The notes: a model not told the origin generated them from the sequence alone. DNA of 10,430 nucleotides from an uncultured Collinsella sp. (GCA_900548495.1 URKT01000076.1:1-10430), one strand, 5' to 3'; counted from the first letter of the stretch, positions 1-6,599 are shown. Translations and numbers: made by a program.

Positions 1-1
1 G

Positions 2-382
2 GCCCCGCTGGTCAACGACCTGTCGCCGGCCAACCGCGACGTCACCGTCATCGAGATGACCAAGACGCTCGCCGCCAACGAGGGCGGCGCCGGTCGCGCG
101 GTGCTCATCACGCGCATGCTCTCCAAGGGCGTTCACGTGCTGACCGAGGCCAAGGTGACCGAGATTACCGAGGACGCCATCAGCTACGAAAAGGACGGCG
201 AGATCCACACCATCGCCGATGCCGATACGCTGGTACTTGCCATGGGCTATCGCCCCAATACCAAGTTGGCCGACGACCTTGCTGCAGCCGGCGTTACCAC
301 CCACGTGTTGGGCGATGCCAACAAGTGCGGCAACATCCGCGACGCCATCGGCGATGGCTACAAGGTTGCTTGCGAGCTCTAG
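2..382 (+). CDS. Old-yellow-enzyme-type NADH:flavin/2-enoate oxidoreductase, C-terminal fragment
   Basis: The frame is open from the first bases and ends with TAG at 380-382, giving the last 126 residues of a protein that starts outside the window. Visible are a beta strand with acidic end (VTVIEM) typical of the second nucleotide-binding Rossmann fold, the segment LVLAMGYRPNTKL that matches the conserved region of pyridine-nucleotide disulfide oxidoreductases, and a C-terminal VLGDANKCGNIRDAIGDGY, which fits the FAD-contacting GDxxxxGxIxDAIxDG motif of the FadH/BaiCD/BaiH-type enoate reductases. These enzymes are cytoplasmic flavoproteins that pass NAD(P)H electrons through FAD, an Fe-S cluster and FMN to C=C bonds. 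The substrate cannot be told from this fragment. The gene is convergent with the isomerase at 503-1144 and is probably not part of the sugar-acid block. Confidence 0.85.
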   Translation, partial: APLVNDLSPANRDVTVIEMTKTLAANEGGAGRAVLITRMLSKGVHVLTEAKVTEITEDAISYEKDGEIHTIADADTLVLAMGYRPNTKLADDLAAAGVTTHVLGDANKCGNIRDAIGDGYKVACEL

Positions 383-439
383 TCAACCCCTTGGTGCATG
401 TGAGGCCTATCCCCGCGGCGTCAGTCGGTAGATAGCAAA

Positions 440-477
440 AAGCGGCGGTCGTCCCGTACATGGGACGACCGCCGCTT
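440..477. terminator. Bidirectional hairpin terminator between convergent genes
   Basis: A perfect 16-bp inverted repeat (arms 440-455 and 462-477, starting aagcggcggtcgtccc) closes a 6-nt loop, gtacat. It is preceded by an A run on the plus strand, which becomes a T run after the stem on the minus strand. It lies between the plus-strand oxidoreductase (ends 382) and the minus-strand isomerase (ends 503), so it can stop transcription from both sides; the T tail favours the minus-strand transcript. Confidence 0.85.
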
Positions 478-502
478 GCGTCAGCTGCAATGAGTCATGC
501 GA

Positions 503-1144
503 TTAGAGGTCCAGAATCTCCTTGACCTTGGCGATGATGGCCTCGTCGGTTGCGTTGGCAAAGAAGTACTCCTGGAAGTGCTCGCCGGCAAGTGCGCCCT
601 TCACCAGGTCCTGATCGATCTCGCCCAGGACGTCGACGAGCGGACGCATGGTCACAGCGCGCACGCCGTCGAGGATCTTCTTGTTGCGCTGCTCGGGCTC
701 AACGCGCTCGGCAGGATAGCCGTTGCCCGAACCAAAGCCAAAGAGCTTCTCAAAGGTGTACTCGAGGTTGAGCTCCTGGCCCCAGCCGTTCTTGAGGGCG
801 AAGGGCATGGCAACGGCGTTGCCATCGTTGACCTGGGCAAAGGTGTAGGCGTCGAGCGGGTCGGCAACGTGGCCGCACAGCACGCCGGGGAAGGAGTTAC
901 AGGCGAGCATGGCGCCCTCGCCGGTGCCACAGCCGGTCACGACGTAGTCGGCAGCGCCGGAGTTGAGCAGCACAGCGGCCAGGATGCCGTTCTGCACATA
1001 GGTGAGGGGCTTGGAGTCGGCGTCGGCATACATGCCATAGTTAAAGACGGTGTGGCCCATGGGCTCGACAACCTTCTTAAGGGCAGCCTCGATCATAGGG
1101 TTCTTGGAGTTCTGAGAGTTTTCGTTGATCAGAGCGATTTTCAT
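503..1144 (-). CDS. RpiB/LacA/LacB-family isomerase, probable DhuI-type 4-deoxy-5-keto-uronate isomerase
   Basis: 213 residues, longer than ordinary RpiB (about 150) and matching the longer subfamily seen in uronate clusters. The N-terminal MKIALINENSQNSKN and the G71-C72-G-T-G-E-G77 loop are the RpiB/LacAB phosphate/sugar-loop signature; C72 is in the position of the family's catalytic base. N106-D-G-N109 is another conserved family patch. The start at 1144 has a Shine-Dalgarno ggaagg 9 nt upstream. It is the last gene of a minus-strand set after GntR and an SDR dehydrogenase. In Streptococcus agalactiae an RpiB-like protein (DhuI) isomerises 4-deoxy-L-threo-5-hexosulose uronate to 3-deoxy-D-glycero-2,5-hexodiulosonate, which the SDR DhuD reduces to KDG. 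The same pairing here is the main reason for this call. The alternative is a sugar-phosphate isomerase of unknown substrate. Family is firm; substrate is inferred. Confidence 0.85.
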   Translation of the reverse strand: MKIALINENSQNSKNPMIEAALKKVVEPMGHTVFNYGMYADADSKPLTYVQNGILAAVLLNSGAADYVVTGCGTGEGAMLACNSFPGVLCGHVADPLDAYTFAQVNDGNAVAMPFALKNGWGQELNLEYTFEKLFGFGSGNGYPAERVEPEQRNKKILDGVRAVTMRPLVDVLGEIDQDLVKGALAGEHFQEYFFANATDEAIIAKVKEILDL

Positions 1145-1167
1145 TGCGAATTACCTTCCTATTTCTA

Positions 1168-1281
1168 ACTTGCGGTGGAATACGGACTGTTTTGCCTGAT
1201 AGAAGCCAAAACCAATCCTTATCTCACCGCAACTCAAATGAAAAACGAGTGGATGAAACCTGATGTGGGCAGTTGCGGTGA
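1168..1281. repeat. Three copies of TTGCGGTG in the dehydrogenase-isomerase gap
   Basis: The 140-bp gap holds ttgcggtg at 1170-1177 (direct), its complement caccgcaa at 1225-1232, and ttgcggtg at 1273-1280 (direct). The second and third form a perfect 11-bp inverted pair (1224-1234 with 1271-1281, tcaccgcaact/agttgcggtga). The middle copy can pair with either neighbour, so in the minus-strand mRNA two mutually exclusive stems are possible. This may tune expression of the isomerase relative to the dehydrogenase, or be a protein site; function is not known. Confidence 0.5.
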
Positions 1282-1284
1282 CGC

Positions 1285-2094
1285 TTATTGAGGCTGCTTT
1301 CCAATGTATGCGAGGATGCCGCCGTCGACGTAGAGGATGTGGCCGTTGACGAAGTTCGACGCGTCGGAAGCCAGGAACACGGCGGGGCCCTTCAGGTCCT
1401 CGGGCGTGCCCCAACGGGCGGCCGGCGTCTTGGCAATGATGAACTGGTCAAACGGATGGCGGCTTCCGTCAGGCTGCGTCTCGCGCAGCGGCGCGGTCTG
1501 CGGCGTGGCGATGTAGCCGGGCCCAATGCCGTTGCACTGGATGTTGGCCTCGCCAAACTCGGAGCAGATGTTCTTGGTGAGCATCTTCAGGCCGCCCTTG
1601 GCCGCGGCATAGCCGGCGATGGTCTCGCGACCCAGCTCGCTCATCATCGAGCAGATGTTGATGATCTTGCCGTGGCCCTTGGCGATCATGCCGGGCAGAC
1701 AGGCCTTGGACACGATAAACGGTGCGTTGAGGTCAATATCGACGACACGACGGAAGTCCTCGGCGCTCATGTCGAGCATCGGGGTGCGCTGAATGACGCC
1801 GGCGTTGTTGACCAGGATATCGGGCGTGGTACCAAAGTCGGCCTCGATCTTGGCGATGAGCTCGGCGACGACGGCCTCGTCGGTGACGTCTGCCACGTAA
1901 CCATGGGCCTCAAAGCCCAGCTCGCGGTAGTGCTTCTCGGCCTCGGCGACCTTGTCGGCGTGACGTGCGTTAAAGGCGATCTTGGCGCCGGCCTCTCCGA
2001 GCGCCTCGGCAATGGCCATACCGATGCCATAGGTGGCGCCGGTTACGAGCGCGACCTTGCCATCCAGGCGGAAGCTGTCCATAAGATCAGACAT
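1285..2094 (-). CDS. SDR-family oxidoreductase, probable DhuD/KduD-type (gluconate 5-dehydrogenase-like)
   Basis: 269 residues using the ATG at 2094, which has an aaagg Shine-Dalgarno at 2101-2105; an in-frame ATG at 2121 would add nine residues but lacks a ribosome site. It is a classical short-chain dehydrogenase: T18-G-x3-G-I-G25 cofactor loop, D69-V, N96-N-A-G99, N123, S149, Y162 and K166 as catalytic residues, and a C-terminal F-V-N-G-x3-Y-V-D-G-G strand. R44 after the second beta strand may bias the cofactor, but I cannot decide NADH against NADPH. The close families are gluconate 5-dehydrogenase (IdnO), KduD and DhuD, which interconvert a C5 keto and hydroxyl group on six-carbon acids. 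With the RpiB-like isomerase downstream, reduction of 3-deoxy-2,5-hexodiulosonate to KDG is the favoured role; 5-ketogluconate reduction is the alternative. Confidence 0.88.
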   Translation of the reverse strand: MSDLMDSFRLDGKVALVTGATYGIGMAIAEALGEAGAKIAFNARHADKVAEAEKHYRELGFEAHGYVADVTDEAVVAELIAKIEADFGTTPDILVNNAGVIQRTPMLDMSAEDFRRVVDIDLNAPFIVSKACLPGMIAKGHGKIINICSMMSELGRETIAGYAAAKGGLKMLTKNICSEFGEANIQCNGIGPGYIATPQTAPLRETQPDGSRHPFDQFIIAKTPAARWGTPEDLKGPAVFLASDASNFVNGHILYVDGGILAYIGKQPQ

Positions 2095-2151
2095 AGCGAT
2101 CCTTTCAAAAGAAACGTTCATCTATATAAGTCTTGCTTTTCATACAAGGTC

Positions 2152-2157
2152 AGTATA
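2152..2157 (-). promoter_or_regulatory. Candidate -10 box of the dehydrogenase-isomerase operon
   Basis: On the minus strand the hexamer TATACT (5 of 6 matches to TATAAT) would start transcription near 2145, about 50 nt before the ATG at 2094. I see no convincing -35 element at 16-18 bp, so the promoter may need an activator, or the call is wrong. Confidence 0.4.
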
Positions 2158-2199
2158 GGAGAAGAGGGGGAATTAAAAGTCAGATTCTCCTAAAATCAG

Positions 2200-2211
2200 G
2201 TGAACGTTCAC
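2200..2211. promoter_or_regulatory. Perfect 12-bp palindrome gtgaacgttcac, candidate operator
   Basis: The palindrome with CG centre lies in the gap between the regulator gene and the dehydrogenase start. Its inner octamer AACGTTCA (2203-2210) recurs at 2113-2120, exactly 90 bp away and on the other side of the candidate -10 box. Even-length, CG-centred palindromes are typical of LacI-family operators, so a second regulator outside this window is possible. Function is inferred. Confidence 0.5.
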
Positions 2212-2254
2212 TTTTAAAAGGTAAACGGTGATCTCGCCCTTGCCGCGCGGACGT

Positions 2255-2947
2255 TTATTCGCTCTGTTCCTGCGTGCCCTCTGCGATCATGTTGCGGTTG
2301 TACACCAGATGCAAATACATCGCATCGTGCGCTGCGGTGGGATTGCGCGCGGCGATGGCGTCGGCCACGCCACGGTGGGTGCGGATGGTCTCCTCAACCA
2401 GCTTTTTGCCGGTCACGTCAATAAACAGGGGGACAGACGCCTTGAGCACGCCCATTAGGCGGGGAACGACGAGGTTTCCGGAGCTCTCGGCAATGGCATT
2501 GTGGAACGCGGTGTCGGCGGCGGAGTAATCCTCACCGGCCTCGGCCAGGCGCTCGGATTCGTCGCAGAGCTCTTTGATACAGACGACCTGGTCGTTGGTT
2601 GCGTGCTCGGCTGCCATGCGTGCAATCTGCGGCTCGATCATAAAGCGCACCTCGAGTAGGTCGCGCGCCAGACGCTGCTTGTCGTCGATAAAGGTAAAGC
2701 CCAGCGGGTCGTCGGCAACGCCGGGGTTTGATGCCACATAGGTGCCCGAGCCCTGCTTAATGCGCACGATGTTGCGCGACTGCAGCAGCTTCATGGCTTC
2801 GCGTACGGTGCTCCTGCCAGCACCCAGGCGCTCGACGAGCACAGCCTCCTTGGGCAGGCGGTCGCCTTGCTCAAGATGCTCATCCAGGATCAGTTGAATG
2901 ATTTTATCTGCTATCTGCTCGGGGAGTCCCGAATCGGCTCGTGCCAC
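2255..2947 (-). CDS. FadR-subfamily GntR transcriptional regulator (FCD effector domain)
   Basis: 230 residues from a GTG start at 2947 with Shine-Dalgarno gaggtga (2951-2957) just upstream. Residues about 9-72 form the winged helix-turn-helix, with LPKEAVLVERLGAGRSTVREAMKLLQ as the GntR recognition region and KQGSGTYV as the wing. Residues about 90-222 are the all-helical FCD domain; R101, D145, H149, H191 and H213 fit the conserved Arg and the Asp-His-His-His metal site that binds carboxylate ligands in this subfamily. Such proteins (UxuR, ExuR, GntR, LldR types) usually sense organic or sugar acids. The gene is divergent from the GntP permease and upstream of the dehydrogenase on the same strand (160 nt apart). 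It is therefore the likely local regulator of both directions, using the CATCAGA sites at 2971-3167. Confidence 0.92.
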   Translation of the reverse strand: MARADSGLPEQIADKIIQLILDEHLEQGDRLPKEAVLVERLGAGRSTVREAMKLLQSRNIVRIKQGSGTYVASNPGVADDPLGFTFIDDKQRLARDLLEVRFMIEPQIARMAAEHATNDQVVCIKELCDESERLAEAGEDYSAADTAFHNAIAESSGNLVVPRLMGVLKASVPLFIDVTGKKLVEETIRTHRGVADAIAARNPTAAHDAMYLHLVYNRNMIAEGTQEQSE

Positions 2948-2976
2948 GCTTCACCTCATATCAATAGAATTCATCA

Positions 2977-2991
2977 GAGCTATTCTAGCTC
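2977..2991. repeat. 15-bp inverted repeat next to the GntR promoter
   Basis: gagcta-ttc-tagctc is a perfect inverted repeat overlapping the end of the first CATCAGA site. On the minus strand its middle reads TAGAAT (2982-2987), a plausible -10 box for the regulator gene, so a protein bound here would block its transcription. No clear -35 box is seen. Confidence 0.4.
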
Positions 2992-3134
2992 ATTTACAGA
3001 AGCCGCGGTGGTTCGCTCCGACAATGGAGAGCTGTAAGTAGCCGTTTACCGTCAAAAACAGATCGTTCAGGAAATACATCAGATGTATTAGAAAAAAGTT
3101 TCCCTTTTAAACATCAGACCTATTGAAAACACGC

Positions 3135-3140
3135 TATAGT
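3135..3140 (+). promoter_or_regulatory. Candidate -10 box (TATAGT) of the permease gene
   Basis: TATAGT matches the -10 consensus at five of six positions and would give a start near 3147, about 33 nt before the permease ATG, leaving room for the ggagg ribosome site. No good -35 is seen; the expected place is covered by the CATCAGA copy at 3111-3121. Confidence 0.45.
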
Positions 3141-3179
3141 CTAAGGCGAATTCAAAAGGTCTGATGAATTGGAGGAAAG

Positions 3180-4541
3180 ATGTCAGACCCAACGTTTATG
3201 GCCGACCCCACCAGGCTGGTCATCGCCGCTATCGTGGGCATCGCGCTGCTGCTTGCGCTCATCATTAAGTTCAAGCTGCATCCTGTGCTTTCGATGATGG
3301 TCTCGGCGCTCGCGATCGGCATCGGCGCCGGTATGCCGCTCGACCTGGTGGCGGACACTGTCACCAAGGGCGTGGGAACCACGCTGCAAAACATCGCCCT
3401 GCTCATTGGCCTCGGCTCGATGTTTGGCCAGATTCTTGAGGAGAGCGGCGGCGCCAAGAAGATCGCCCAGACCTTCATTGACGCCTTTGGCCAGGGCCAC
3501 TCCAGCTGGGCGCTGGGCATCACCGGTTTGGTCATCGGCACCACGGTGTTCTTTGAGGCGGGCGTAGTCGTTTTGATTCCGCCTGCGTTTAGCGTGGCAT
3601 CGCAGACCAAAAAGTCGACGCTCTACTACGGCATCGCGCTGCTCGCGGGACTTGCCGCTGGCTATGCGTTTGTGCCGCCATCCACCGGGTCGGTTCTGGT
3701 CGCCGGCACGCTCGGTGTCGACCTGGGCACCATGATCCTCGTCGGTATCCCCACCGCCTTTATCGCTATGGCGATTGCCGGCGTCGTGTGGGGCCGCAAC
3801 GTGGGCGGTCGCATTTTTACCGATGTTCCGGAGCACTTTACCTCTGCCGAGGGTGCGAGCGATGAAAAAGAGCTTCCCTCCTTTGGCATGGTGCTTGCCA
3901 TCGTGCTCACGCCGCTTTGTCTGATTTTGCTGGGCACGTTGTCCTCTTATATCCCCATGCCCGCCGAGCTCGCCTCGATTCTCGCCTTCCTGGGCAAGCC
4001 GTTCGTCGCTTTGACGCTTGCCACGCTCGTCGCGATGTATCTGCTGGGCGCGCGCCGCGGCTACTCCGGCGCCGAGCTCAAGGCCCTGCTCGACCGCTCT
4101 CTTAAGCCCGTCGGCATGATCTTGCTGGTTATCGCCTGTGGCGGCGTCATTCGCTGGATGCTGCAGGACTGCGGCTTGGGCCAGGTTATCGGCCCTATGC
4201 TCGAGGCCTCACCGCTGCCTTTGGTGGTCGTTGCCTTTTTGATTGCCGTCATGGTGCGTGCCTCTGTCGGCAGCTCCATCGTCGCTATGACCATGGCATC
4301 GGGCATTATGGCCGCCATGCCTGCGGTTTCCGGAGCCTCAGTGCTCATGCGTGCCGCTATCTGTCTTGCTATCTGCGGCGGTGCCACGGCCCTCTCGCAC
4401 GTCAACGATGCCGGTTTTTGGATGTGCTCCTCGTTCCTGGAGATTGACGAGAAGACCACCCTCAAGTCCTGGACCGTTATGGAGACGCTCATCGGCCTTT
4501 CGGGTCTTGCCTGCGCCCTGGTGATTTCGTTCTTCGCCTAG
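3180..4541 (+). CDS. GntP-family permease (gluconate/sugar-acid:H+ symporter type)
   Basis: 453 residues, the usual length of the family, starting at an ATG with a strong ggagg ribosome site at 3171-3175. It is strongly hydrophobic throughout with about 12-14 membrane segments. Family marks are the stretch GLGSMFGQILEESGGAKKIA around residue 78, TTVFFEAGVVVLIPP near residue 121, a RASVGSSIVAMTMASGIM segment, and S406-H-V-N-D-A-G-F-W414, a hallmark of Gnt permeases. The proteins sit in the cytoplasmic membrane and import gluconate, idonate, fructuronate or related acids with protons. The gene is divergent from the GntR regulator and 108 nt ahead of the dehydratase on the same strand, so uptake of a hexonate or keto-uronate for KDG formation is the likely job. 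The exact substrate cannot be read from sequence. Confidence 0.93.
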   Translation: MSDPTFMADPTRLVIAAIVGIALLLALIIKFKLHPVLSMMVSALAIGIGAGMPLDLVADTVTKGVGTTLQNIALLIGLGSMFGQILEESGGAKKIAQTFIDAFGQGHSSWALGITGLVIGTTVFFEAGVVVLIPPAFSVASQTKKSTLYYGIALLAGLAAGYAFVPPSTGSVLVAGTLGVDLGTMILVGIPTAFIAMAIAGVVWGRNVGGRIFTDVPEHFTSAEGASDEKELPSFGMVLAIVLTPLCLILLGTLSSYIPMPAELASILAFLGKPFVALTLATLVAMYLLGARRGYSGAELKALLDRSLKPVGMILLVIACGGVIRWMLQDCGLGQVIGPMLEASPLPLVVVAFLIAVMVRASVGSSIVAMTMASGIMAAMPAVSGASVLMRAAICLAICGGATALSHVNDAGFWMCSSFLEIDEKTTLKSWTVMETLIGLSGLACALVISFFA

Positions 4542-4590
4542 TTCGCGTAGCTAAGCATCTTTTGCCGAGGGCATCGCTCGGTACCCATTT

Positions 4591-4618
4591 ACACCTGATT
4601 CATTAACCAACGATTGGT
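4591..4618. promoter_or_regulatory. Candidate operator sites upstream of the dehydratase
   Basis: Two elements lie in the 108-nt gap: cacctgatt at 4592-4600, whose complement (aatcaggtg) also occurs upstream of the dehydrogenase at 2194-2202, and a perfect inverted repeat accaa-cga-ttggt at 4606-4618. The gap has no strong terminator after the permease; only a 5-bp stem (ccgag/ctcgg, about 4566-4582) is seen. The dehydratase may therefore be both co-transcribed with the permease and separately controlled. Confidence 0.4.
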
Positions 4619-4649
4619 ACAACCGTTCAAATCAAAAGAGGAGAGCATC

Positions 4650-6428
4650 ATGGACGAGAAGACCAAGGCACAGATTCAGCAGGAGGCAGCCGACCTGGTT
4701 GTCAAGCTGCAGCCGCGTTCCGGCAAGTTTCGCACCATCAGCCCCGAGATGGACCCGCTGCGTCTGGGCTCTGGCTGGTCCATCGAGGATCTGGACAAGC
4801 CGCAGGTCATTATCGAGTCGACGTTCGGCGACTCGCACCCGGGTTCTGCCGGCCTGTTTGATCTGGTCGAGGAGGTCCGTGCCGGCGTTGCCGAGGCTGG
4901 CGGTCATGGTGCCCGTTACTTCTGCACCGATATCTGCGACGGCGAGGCCCAGGGCCACGACGGCATCAACTACTCGCTGCCCAGTCGCGACATGATCGCC
5001 AACATGATCGAGATTCATGCCAAGGCCACCCCGTTCGACGCCGGCGTCTTTGTCGCCAGCTGCGATAAGGGCCTGCCTGCGAACCTTATGGCCATGGGCC
5101 GCATCAACATCCCCTCCATCGTCGTTACCGGCGGCGTCATGGATGCAGGCCCTGACCTGCTGACCCTGGAGCAGCTCGGCGCGATTTCTGCCCGCTACGA
5201 GCGCGGCGAGATCTCTCGCGAGGAGCTTGAGTTTGCCAAGCACAACGCATGTCCCAGCTGCGGCGCCTGCTCCTTTATGGGCACCGCGTCGACCATGCAG
5301 GTTACCGCCGAGGCCCTGGGCCTTATGCTCCCCGGCACGGCCCTGCTGCCCGCAACCAGCTCCGATCTGCGTGAGTTTGCGCGCGAGGCTGGCCGTCAGT
5401 CCGTGTGGCTCTCCGAGCACAACCTGTGCCCCCGCGACATCGTGACCAAGGAATCCTTCGAGAACCTCATCATGGTCCACGGCGCCATCTCCGGTTCCAC
5501 CAACTCGCTGCTGCACATTCCCGCGATCGCCCGCGAGTTTGGCATCGAGATGTCCGCCGACGATTTCGATCGCCTGCACCGTGGCGCCCACTACCTGCTC
5601 AACGTTCGCCCCGCAGGCGAGTGGCCGGCGCAGTTCTTCTACTATGCGGGCGGCGTGCCGCGCATCATGGAGGAGATCAAGTCGATGCTCCACCTCGACG
5701 TTATGACCGCCACCGGCAAGACTCTCGGCGAGAACCTCGAGGACCTCAAGAACAACGGTTACTACGAGAAGTGCGGTCGTTACCTTGAGAAGTGGAATCT
5801 CAAGCGCGAGGACATCATCCGTCCGTTTGACCAGGCCTTCGGCACCGACGGTTCCATCGCCATCCTCCACGGCAATCTTGCTCCCGAGGGCGCGGTCGTC
5901 AAGCACACCGTCGTTCCGCGCGAGATGTTCCAGGCTACGCTCAAGGCCCGTCCGTTCGACTGCGAGGAGGACGCCATTCACGCCGTCCTGACGCACGAGG
6001 TCAAGCCCGGCGATGCCGTTATCATTCGCTATGAGGGCCCCAAGGGTTCCGGTATGCCCGAGATGTTCTACACCACCGAGGCTATCGCCAGCGATCCCGA
6101 GCTGGGTGCGAGCATTGCCCTTATCACCGATGGCCGCTTCTCCGGCGCCTCCAAGGGCCCGGCTATCGGTCACGTTTCGCCCGAGGCCGCTGCGGGCGGT
6201 CCGATTGCCCTGATTGAGGAGGGCGACCTTATCCGAATCAACATCCCCGAGCGCTCGCTGTCCATCGTGGGCATCGCCGGCAAGGAGATGGAGCCGGCCG
6301 AGGTCGACGCCGTCCTGGCCGAGCGCCGAGCCGCTTGGAAGCCCAAGGCTAATCGCTATACCTCCGGCACGCTCAAGTTCTTTACCGAGCATGCAGTTTC
6401 CGCCATTCAGGGTGGCTACATGGAGTAG
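4650..6428 (+). CDS. IlvD/Edd-family dehydratase, probable sugar-acid (aldonate) dehydratase
   Basis: 592 residues from the ATG at 4650, chosen for its agaggaga ribosome site (4637-4644); an in-frame TTG at 4614 lies inside a palindrome and lacks such a site. Family landmarks: G102-H-D near the metal site with the preceding D97-G, S137-C138-D-K140 (cluster Cys and the conserved Lys), P202-S-C204-G-A-C207-S-F-M-G (second cluster Cys) and D494-G-R-F-S498-G (catalytic Ser region), then the C-terminal SIGHVSPEAA-like stretch. The first Cys of plant/[2Fe-2S] dehydratases is absent (GDSHPGS), as in E. coli IlvD, so an oxygen-labile [4Fe-4S] type is expected. These enzymes make 2-keto-3-deoxy acids from aldonates, or 2-ketoacids in branched-chain amino acid synthesis. 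The GntP and KDG-route neighbours favour aldonate to KDG; a true IlvD role cannot be excluded. Confidence 0.88.
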   Translation: MDEKTKAQIQQEAADLVVKLQPRSGKFRTISPEMDPLRLGSGWSIEDLDKPQVIIESTFGDSHPGSAGLFDLVEEVRAGVAEAGGHGARYFCTDICDGEAQGHDGINYSLPSRDMIANMIEIHAKATPFDAGVFVASCDKGLPANLMAMGRINIPSIVVTGGVMDAGPDLLTLEQLGAISARYERGEISREELEFAKHNACPSCGACSFMGTASTMQVTAEALGLMLPGTALLPATSSDLREFAREAGRQSVWLSEHNLCPRDIVTKESFENLIMVHGAISGSTNSLLHIPAIAREFGIEMSADDFDRLHRGAHYLLNVRPAGEWPAQFFYYAGGVPRIMEEIKSMLHLDVMTATGKTLGENLEDLKNNGYYEKCGRYLEKWNLKREDIIRPFDQAFGTDGSIAILHGNLAPEGAVVKHTVVPREMFQATLKARPFDCEEDAIHAVLTHEVKPGDAVIIRYEGPKGSGMPEMFYTTEAIASDPELGASIALITDGRFSGASKGPAIGHVSPEAAAGGPIALIEEGDLIRINIPERSLSIVGIAGKEMEPAEVDAVLAERRAAWKPKANRYTSGTLKFFTEHAVSAIQGGYME

Positions 6429-6435
6429 CGCCCAT

Positions 6436-6525
6436 GCGCATCAAATATCTCCTCTCATAGATGCGCGGCACAAAGAGCCCCGAGCCACGTCACCGGGGCG
6501 CGTTGTTCAGCGCCGCCGGGGCGCT
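6436..6525. terminator. Run of short hairpins after the dehydratase
   Basis: Downstream of the dehydratase stop there are three consecutive stems: gcgcat/atgcgc (6436-6441 with 6461-6466), gccccg/cggggc (6477-6482 with 6494-6499) and agcgcc/ggcgct (6509-6514 with 6520-6525). None has a clear T run, so they are weak terminator candidates or RNA-stabilising structures. Confidence 0.35.
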
Positions 6526-6554
6526 CCACTCAAACGACAAGAGACGTCTTACGC

Positions 6555-6596
6555 AAGCGCCCGCGTCCGTGGATAAAACCACGGGCGTGGGCGCTT
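6555..6596. terminator. Hairpin terminator between dehydratase and ArsC-like gene
   Basis: Arms of 18 nt (6555-6572 and 6579-6596, beginning aagcgcccgcg) pair with only two G-U type differences and enclose a 6-nt loop, ataaaa. It is followed on the plus strand by a T-rich cactttatt. It lies between convergent genes, so it can serve both. Confidence 0.7.
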
Positions 6597-6599
6597 CAC

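Larger units (their letters stand above)
2971..3167. promoter_or_regulatory. Four-copy CATCAGA operator array in the divergent regulator/permease region
   Basis: The 232-bp spacer contains tcatcagagct (2971-2981), acatcagatgt (3076-3086), acatcagacct (3111-3121) and, on the other strand, tcatcagacct (3157-3167). All share CATCAGA. The second lies inside a perfect inverted repeat, aatacat-cag-atgtatt (3073-3089). The third and fourth are inverted with respect to each other and bracket the TATAGT box at 3135-3140, a layout that fits repression of the permease. The first lies about 30 bp upstream of the regulator's GTG, fitting autoregulation. The most likely binder is the adjacent GntR protein; this is inferred from position and repetition. 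Confidence 0.6.

Noticed and set aside
2094..2121. The ATG at 2121 as the start of the SDR dehydrogenase
   Set aside because: No ribosome site precedes it, while the ATG at 2094 has one at proper spacing and begins where SDR homology is expected.
1288..2193. A 301-codon plus-strand frame opposite the SDR dehydrogenase
   Set aside because: The SDR on the minus strand has all catalytic motifs; the plus-strand product has no family resemblance.
4614..4650. TTG at 4614 as the start of the dehydratase
   Set aside because: It lies inside an inverted repeat and lacks a Shine-Dalgarno; the ATG at 4650 has agaggaga just upstream.
4632..6392. A 586-codon open frame on the minus strand across the dehydratase gene
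   Set aside because: It is the antisense shadow of a high-GC gene: the plus strand encodes a clear IlvD/Edd protein with conserved motifs, and the antisense product resembles nothing.
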